Below are positions 61,601-64,000 of a DNA stretch of 64,000 nt, in pieces. The notes beneath the pieces were generated by a model. That model saw nothing but the letters and a program-made list of their open reading frames with translations. It ran no database searches and was not told where the DNA came from. Source of the stretch: Omphiscola glabra (taxonomy: Eukaryota > Mollusca > Gastropoda > Lymnaeidae); assembly GCA_964017045.1 (NCBI GenBank), contig OZ024804.1, forward strand, positions 28,002,348 to 28,066,347, given 5' to 3'. Made by a program: the position numbers and the translations under genes. How positions within the stretch are numbered: position 1 is the stretch's first letter; every line of letters starts with the position of its first letter.

Positions 61601-63067
61601 TTTTTTTGAATTATTGACATGAAGATGTATGAATGGTTTATCTCATTATTAGCCAACCTTGTACAGTGAGCAAACAGCTGGACCTCGCCTCACCCAGGTC
61701 ATTGGTAGCCACACAAGTGTAGGTGCCTGAGTCAGACTGAGACAGCGATGTTAACTCTAGAGCCCCGCTAGGGAGCACACGACCCACTTGAACGCCATTT
61801 TTTAACCATGTGATGTCTGCCCGAGGGGCTGCCTGAGGGCTGCAAGCTATAGAGACATTCCCGCCTTCTGCTGCCTGTTTGGTGGTCTCCACGGGGCTGT
61901 TGAGAAATGTCGGTGCTAAGGCTGAAAAGTTAAATTTATTTTTGTATGCCTTGAAATGTTATTTAGATTGAGTACAGTGGGGTTTTTTATTTTAAAGTGT
62001 AAATAGTGCATTTACCTTCCTTATTCCTTCCTTTTTATAATTAATTTCAACCATGCATCAGAGAAAAAAAAATATTTTGTGCTTCTGCTTGTATATTAAA
62101 TATTATTAGAGGGCTGTAGTTGGGGTAAGTAAGGAGAGAGAATCAATGATGTTACCTCCATAGCTAAGGACAAATACTTTCTCTTTTGTTTTCAACCTCT
62201 TGTCCCCAATTAGTTAAAATAGTTTTAAAATATGTTACTGTGCCGAAGGGAGAGCAATCAAACTGACCTACTTACAAAGAGCCCTTAGCTGTGCACTAGA
62301 CCTGGCCAGACCATAGATGTTGGTGGCCTCACATTGGTACATGCCGTTATGTTTGCTGGCCTCAACCTTGTCAATGGTCATTATATTCCTAATCACCTAC
62401 ATGGATCCAATCGCAAAAAAAAAATTGATGTAATTTACATATTAAGATGAAATATTTTCATTGACACTGACTGATCCATAAAAATATTTATTAAATTTAC
62501 ATAGATTTATATATTAGTTTCAATTGTTGCTAGTAGGCTCATTTAGGTTTTAAAAACAGTCAAGACAAATAATAACTTCAAAACTATAAACTTTAAGTGA
62601 AATGAAAAAAAAAACATAAAAATTTAAAGAAAATCATTTTGAGAAATTATTATAAAAGTGTTGGACTGCGATAAAGCTTTAAAATATATTATTTTTTTTT
62701 CAATATAACAATATATGTTAAACTTGAAGTGTTATCTTTGCTATAAAAATAATTGTTGAAAAAGTAGCTCAACTTAATTAAATGAATAATTCAGCTGGTT
62801 TTTTCTCCTATAAATTAAGTCCCCTGCTTGTTGCATGTAAATAAACAGTGAAAAATGTCCTCCTAATATATATAGCGGTTCAGGTAGACCATAAAGCCAT
62901 CAATCCAATTACCTTCATGCCGATTCCTGCATCCGTTGCTAAGATTTTACCATTTTTATACCATTGGTATACTGGTTTTGGGACGCCTATGGCATTACAA
63001 GTCCACTGAAAGCTTCGTCCCTCATCCACATGTTGGCTATGTAGTGGGTAAGGAAATTGTGGAAGAG
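49044..63067 (-). CDS. Cont: Contactin-like adhesion protein, copy B (3' 15 exons; 5' part beyond the window)
   Basis: Tandem paralogue of copy A, on the same strand and upstream of it. Exons: 62913-63067, 62276-62396, 61658-61921, 61192-61370, 60808-60940, 59811-59987, 58705-58857, 57545-57639, 57230-57325, 55492-55636, 54688-54812, 53854-54058, 52194-52309, 50355-50529 and 49044-49189. They total 2285 nt, which from the phase-1 start gives 761 codons including the stop. They encode Ig4 (CSAIGV-like WTCNAIGVPKP), Ig5, Ig6, four FN3 domains and a hydrophobic tail. Thirteen exons match the length of the A exon exactly. Exon 5 is 6 nt longer and the last exon 21 nt longer. Third codon positions are visibly AT-richer than in A. 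Ig1-3, lectin domain and signal peptide are not in the window: nothing exonic is seen from 63068 to 64000. The frame is open throughout, so the gene looks functional. Confidence 0.92.
49190..49810. other. Last intron of contactin B, high-coordinate part of repeat-free DNA
   Basis: A25 tract at about 49604-49628. No element identified. Confidence 0.5.
49812..49888. repeat. Dispersed GGCGTAGGACGGG..CACCGCTGG fragment
   Basis: CAGGGTGGCACTAACACC..TACACCGCTGG matches 27950-27990. Confidence 0.5.
49935..50340. repeat. 27-bp minisatellite x15 beside a contactin B donor
   Basis: Unit GGACTGGGTGGCATTACTGG plus TCAGTCT. It stops about 15 bp from the donor at 50354. Period 9 codons opens four overlapping spurious ORFs. 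Confidence 0.96.
50355..50529 (-). CDS. Cont: contactin B exon: rest of FN3-4
   Basis: Acceptor TCTTGCAG, donor TTAG|GTGAGC. Encodes AWWWDTREDIRSAKI, VLHGIQPDVIYKVRVLGYS and IGGDGRKSPSVYFTLG. A 27-bp array ends about 15 bp past the donor. Confidence 0.92.
50973..51959 (-). mobile_element. pogo/Tigger-like element, internally deleted (987 bp)
   Basis: Inverted ends CAGTGGAACCTCTCATAACG with TA on both sides. The minus strand keeps an N-terminal piece (EMKRKIIENREQGVSMANLA, HTH of the CENP-B/Tigger type) at about 51530-51610 and a C-terminal piece (NDLTHFRQFLKRLQKQISLD then SFF) at 51237-51479. The catalytic middle is missing, so it cannot move by itself. Confidence 0.9.
52194..52309 (-). CDS. 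Cont: contactin B exon: start of FN3-4
   Basis: Acceptor TGTCTCAG, donor CAAG|GTAAGA. Encodes APGLYPEYVTVMSHGNDSV, then IEWRGVSVHVGEEHIVGYK. 116 nt, as in A. Confidence 0.92.
52421..53119. mobile_element. piggyBac-like non-autonomous element (699 bp)
   Basis: Ends are CCCTTTGAACCC and GGGTTCAAAGGG, a perfect 12-bp inverted pair, flanked on both sides by TTAA (52417-52420 and 53120-53123). TTAA targets are diagnostic of piggyBac. An internal palindrome AGACCGATATATCGGTCT lies near 52480. No transposase frame. Confidence 0.88.
53377..53680 (-). mobile_element. tRNA-derived SINE, copy 2
   Basis: On the minus strand it starts GGTGCTGGGTGGCCAAGTGG (A box) and has GGAGTTCAATCCCAACC (B box), a body shared with 19763-20010, and a tail CAATCAATCAATCAAT. 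In contactin B, sense to it. Confidence 0.85.
53854..54058 (-). CDS. Cont: contactin B exon: rest of FN3-3
   Basis: Acceptor ATTTCAG, donor AGAG|GTAAGA. Encodes VNYWEEPTTLCLGTNEQ, then MEPEGHYCFNLQFINHAG and GPKTDNYNFNLNLR. 205 nt, as in A. Confidence 0.93.
54225..54385. repeat. 18-bp repeat (TTCATTTTCTTTACTATT) x8
   Basis: Pyrimidine-rich on the plus strand, in intron between FN3-3 exons of B. Confidence 0.92.
54688..54812 (-). CDS. Cont: contactin B exon: start of FN3-3
   Basis: Acceptor TTACACTCCAG, donor TCAG|GTATGC. Encodes MPSNVSPTYSGYEVLNGTAA, IVHWMPVPNTREAA and KGTVFAYQ. The acceptor plus exon start is repeated about six more times upstream (period 49). Confidence 0.9.
54795..55145 (-). 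repeat. 49-bp repeat x7 carrying a contactin B acceptor and exon start
   Basis: Acceptor copies near 54813, 54862, 54911, 54960, 55009, 55058 and 55107. On the minus strand each reads TTACACTCCAG|TGCCTTCCA (or CTAG in two). Only the lowest-coordinate copy is joined to the full exon. Confidence 0.95.
55492..55636 (-). CDS. Cont: contactin B exon: end of FN3-2
   Basis: Acceptor TTCTACAG, donor GACA|GTAAGT. Encodes SSELKDTFFHTVVGTQYYY, then YEVKVQAVNDRGRGPNSM. Confidence 0.92.
55690..55828. repeat. GTGATAGATATATA repeat
   Basis: Degenerate 12-16-bp array, continuing at about 56190-56250 on the other side of the MITE: the MITE inserted into it. Confidence 0.85.
55831..56061. mobile_element. mariner/Tc1-like MITE, copy 2
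   Basis: CAGGGTGGGCCAATAAAAGT at the left and its complement at the right, TA on both sides. Ends match the element at 47681-47914 but the interior lacks the transposase remnant. Confidence 0.9.
56105..56190 (-). repeat. LINE 3' tail fragment
   Basis: GGTACGTTGCTGCATCCATA..GGCATATATGCAACG..GAAGCGATGCTGCC matches the 3' tail at 13254-13335. Confidence 0.6.
56255..56810. other. Intron stretch of contactin B
   Basis: Contains the CTCTATCGCAGTCAAACAC motif near 56470 shared with 5455. Otherwise nothing recognised. Confidence 0.5.
56817..56997. mobile_element. hAT-like MITE, copy 4 (inverted)
   Basis: CCGTGGTTCTCAACCTTT at the left and CAGGTTGAGAACTGCTG at the right. Flanks GTCTACCT (56809-56816) and GTCTACCC (56998-57005) form an 8-bp duplication. 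Confidence 0.85.
57230..57325 (-). CDS. Cont: contactin B exon: middle of FN3-2
   Basis: Acceptor TTTCACAG, donor GATG|GTGAGA. Encodes PLPKSQWGGPNLRYVVYFRL, then QEESSNRKWEM. 96 nt, as in A. Confidence 0.9.
57545..57639 (-). CDS. Cont: contactin B exon: start of FN3-2
   Basis: Acceptor TCCAACAG, donor GAAT|GTAAGT. Encodes KWYNMMSAPPIFSPPNIGG, the glycine hinge and QLIITWN. A 24-bp array starts about 55 bp beyond the acceptor. Confidence 0.92.
57694..58465. repeat. 24-bp minisatellite, about 32 copies
   Basis: Unit AGACTTAGTGGGGAAACAAT plus CCAT, about 55 bp upstream of a contactin B acceptor. Period 8 codons opens four frames of more than 260 codons on both strands. Confidence 0.96.
58705..58857 (-). 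CDS. Cont: contactin B exon: end of FN3-1
   Basis: Acceptor TTATGCAG, donor TACA|GTGAGT. Encodes DVPVQDTIMELYPTW, then LSPGTAYQFRVMAGNDQIGY and GPPSNGPY. Confidence 0.92.
58860..59485. other. Intron stretch of contactin B
   Basis: Degenerate CTACCTATGTCTACAT repeats at about 59215-59315. No gene. Confidence 0.5.
59490..59697. mobile_element. hAT-like MITE of a second family
   Basis: CACTGGTCGGCAAATCG at the left faces GAGTTTGCCCACCACTG at the right. Flanking octamers are similar but not identical (CTCTAGGA-like and GTCTGGGA). Confidence 0.6.
59811..59987 (-). CDS. Cont: contactin B exon: start of FN3-1
   Basis: Acceptor CACAAAG, donor GCAG|GTGTGT. Encodes GPPGEPMGVHVKQAND, VALWWQDGEVNGYPVNKYT and EYLSIYEDKWKLLQA. 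Confidence 0.92.
59990..60800. other. Intron stretch of contactin B
   Basis: G18 tract at about 60391-60410. No gene or named repeat. Confidence 0.5.
60808..60940 (-). CDS. Cont: contactin B exon: second half of Ig6
   Basis: Acceptor CTACTCAG, donor AGAG|GTATGA. Encodes PFAYNLESGMLYIMAAQFRH, GMYTCVVSTVSGS and SASAYVTVR. 133 nt, two codons longer than A. Confidence 0.9.
61192..61370 (-). CDS. Cont: contactin B exon: first half of Ig6
   Basis: Acceptor CATTCTAG, donor CTATG|GTGAGT. Encodes NSTAVLPCKASYDRN, then VTYSWLLYSHAIDFSLSGFE. 179 nt, as in A. Confidence 0.9.
61658..61921 (-). CDS. Cont: contactin B exon: Ig5
   Basis: Acceptor CTTTTCAG, donor CAAG|GTTGGC. Encodes VSIACSPQAAPRADITWLKN and QSDSGTYTCVATNDLGEARS. 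264 nt, as in A. Confidence 0.93.
62276..62396 (-). CDS. Cont: contactin B exon: second half of Ig4
   Basis: Acceptor ATGTAG, donor CTTT|GTAAGT. Encodes VIRNIMTIDKVEASKHNG, MYQCEATNIYG and LARSSAQLRAL. It has a single donor, unlike A exon 14, and is unusually similar to it at the nucleotide level. Confidence 0.92.
62913..63067 (-). CDS. Cont: contactin B exon: first half of Ig4
   Basis: Acceptor TTTGCAG, donor GAAG|GTAATT. Encodes LPQFPYPLHSQHVDEGRS and WTCNAIGVPKPVYQWYKNG. Same length and phases as A exon 13. This is the most 5' exon of B in the window. Confidence 0.92.
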
Positions 63068-63110
63068 CTGCAAAGTAGCATAATTTCAATATGAATAAAG
63101 TTTAACCAGA

Positions 63111-63261
63111 GGCATAGCTAAAGGGGGAAGAAGGAAACATATGTCCCCGGGCACCAGAATGTGTGTTGATGTTATTTTATCGATGAAAATAATGTGTTTC
63201 AGAGTTAAGGGGCTTGGGAAAATGAATCATGTTCCCAGGCACCGAACACTTTAGCTACACC
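63111..63261. mobile_element. Small non-autonomous DNA element (GGCATAGCTAAAGG type)
   Basis: GGCATAGCTAAAGG at the left faces CTTTAGCTACACC at the right, with internal ACATATGTCCCCGGGCACC shared with 25912 and 27653. Confidence 0.6.
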
Positions 63262-64000
63262 ACAGCCTTTAACTTAGGCCATAAATGTTCAAAATAATGA
63301 AATTGTTTCATATAAATATACAATACAACTATAATGGTTTCCGTAAATGTGTTGTTAGACCCAAAGCAGAATTTTTTCATTTGCTTTTTTTGGTACATAG
63401 AACTGATAATATTATTCAATGGATCACATATTTAGAAAGAATGTTTTGACAACTGAAGATGACTGTTGGTACAAAGATTGTTTACTTTATTTTGTTTATA
63501 TTTAAGCTACACTCTACAGGTTCACACCTACTCTCAACCCTACTTGTTTACACAAATTCCGAACCAAATGTTTTTTTTTTGTTTGTTCCAGAATAAATGA
63601 CTAAAACTTAGTAATTATTTTTTAAAAATCTCTGGACACCATCTCTAAAGTGTGCCCGGTTCAATGAAATCTCTTTTACAATGTCAGGTTCAATCACATC
63701 TCTTACAGAAGAAGAAAATTGTTAAAGATAAAAAATTAAAACCCAACGGCAAAATTTATAAGTACTCAAATGAAAAAAATATACCTTCAATCCATTAATC
63801 TGATCTATCCATAAATCTGAGTTATCCATTGATCTGATCTATCCATTGATCTCATCTACCTATTGATCTATCCATTGATCTCATAATCCATTAATCTGAT
63901 CTATCCTCTGATCTGATCTATCCTTTGATCTGATCTATCCATGATCCGGTCTATCCATGGATCTCATCTTGCTAATGATTTTTTTATACCCATTTGCATT
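63262..64000. other. Contactin B intron, edge of window
   Basis: No exon seen. A degenerate 22-bp repeat (TGATCTATCCATTGATC) fills about 63795-63970. Confidence 0.55.

Overview
The window is animal nuclear DNA, most likely from a gastropod mollusc. This rests on introns with GT..AG borders, LINE, SINE and DNA-transposon relics, very heavy minisatellite content, and a lectin-containing contactin of the invertebrate type. Species cannot be fixed from sequence alone.

The only protein-coding genes I can support are two tandem, same-strand (minus) paralogues of contactin, a GPI-anchored neural and septate-junction adhesion protein. Copy A is complete: 27 coding exons from 40473 down to 10095 sum to exactly 3750 nt (1249 codons plus stop). 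It encodes a signal peptide, a C-type lectin-like domain, six Ig domains, four fibronectin III domains and a hydrophobic GPI-signal tail. Copy B enters from the high-coordinate edge: 15 exons from 63067 to 49044 cover Ig4 to the GPI tail, and its 5' half lies outside. Thirteen of the 15 B exons have exactly the length of their A partner and all introns are in the same places, so the pair is a tandem duplication.

Layout: 1-10094, 3' flank of A (dispersed repeats, minisatellites, one small MITE). 10095-40473, gene A, whose large intron between Ig2 and Ig3 (26390-32667) holds a chimeric LINE relic and a 34-bp array. 40474-49043, intergenic, with five large minisatellites, a mariner-like MITE and a 5'-truncated LINE tail. 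49044-64000, gene B, whose introns hold a pogo/Tigger-like deletion derivative, a piggyBac-like element with TTAA flanks, a tRNA-derived SINE, a second copy of the mariner-like MITE and hAT-like MITEs.

The most unusual signal is the position of the minisatellites. In gene A, at least nine arrays have a repeat unit that contains an exon-intron junction (exon end plus splice donor, or acceptor plus exon start), and several more abut a splice site. One array (exon 14) carries four donors spaced exactly 57 bp in one open frame. Gene B shows this at one exon. Almost all long ORFs in the window are by-products of arrays whose period is a multiple of three, not genes.
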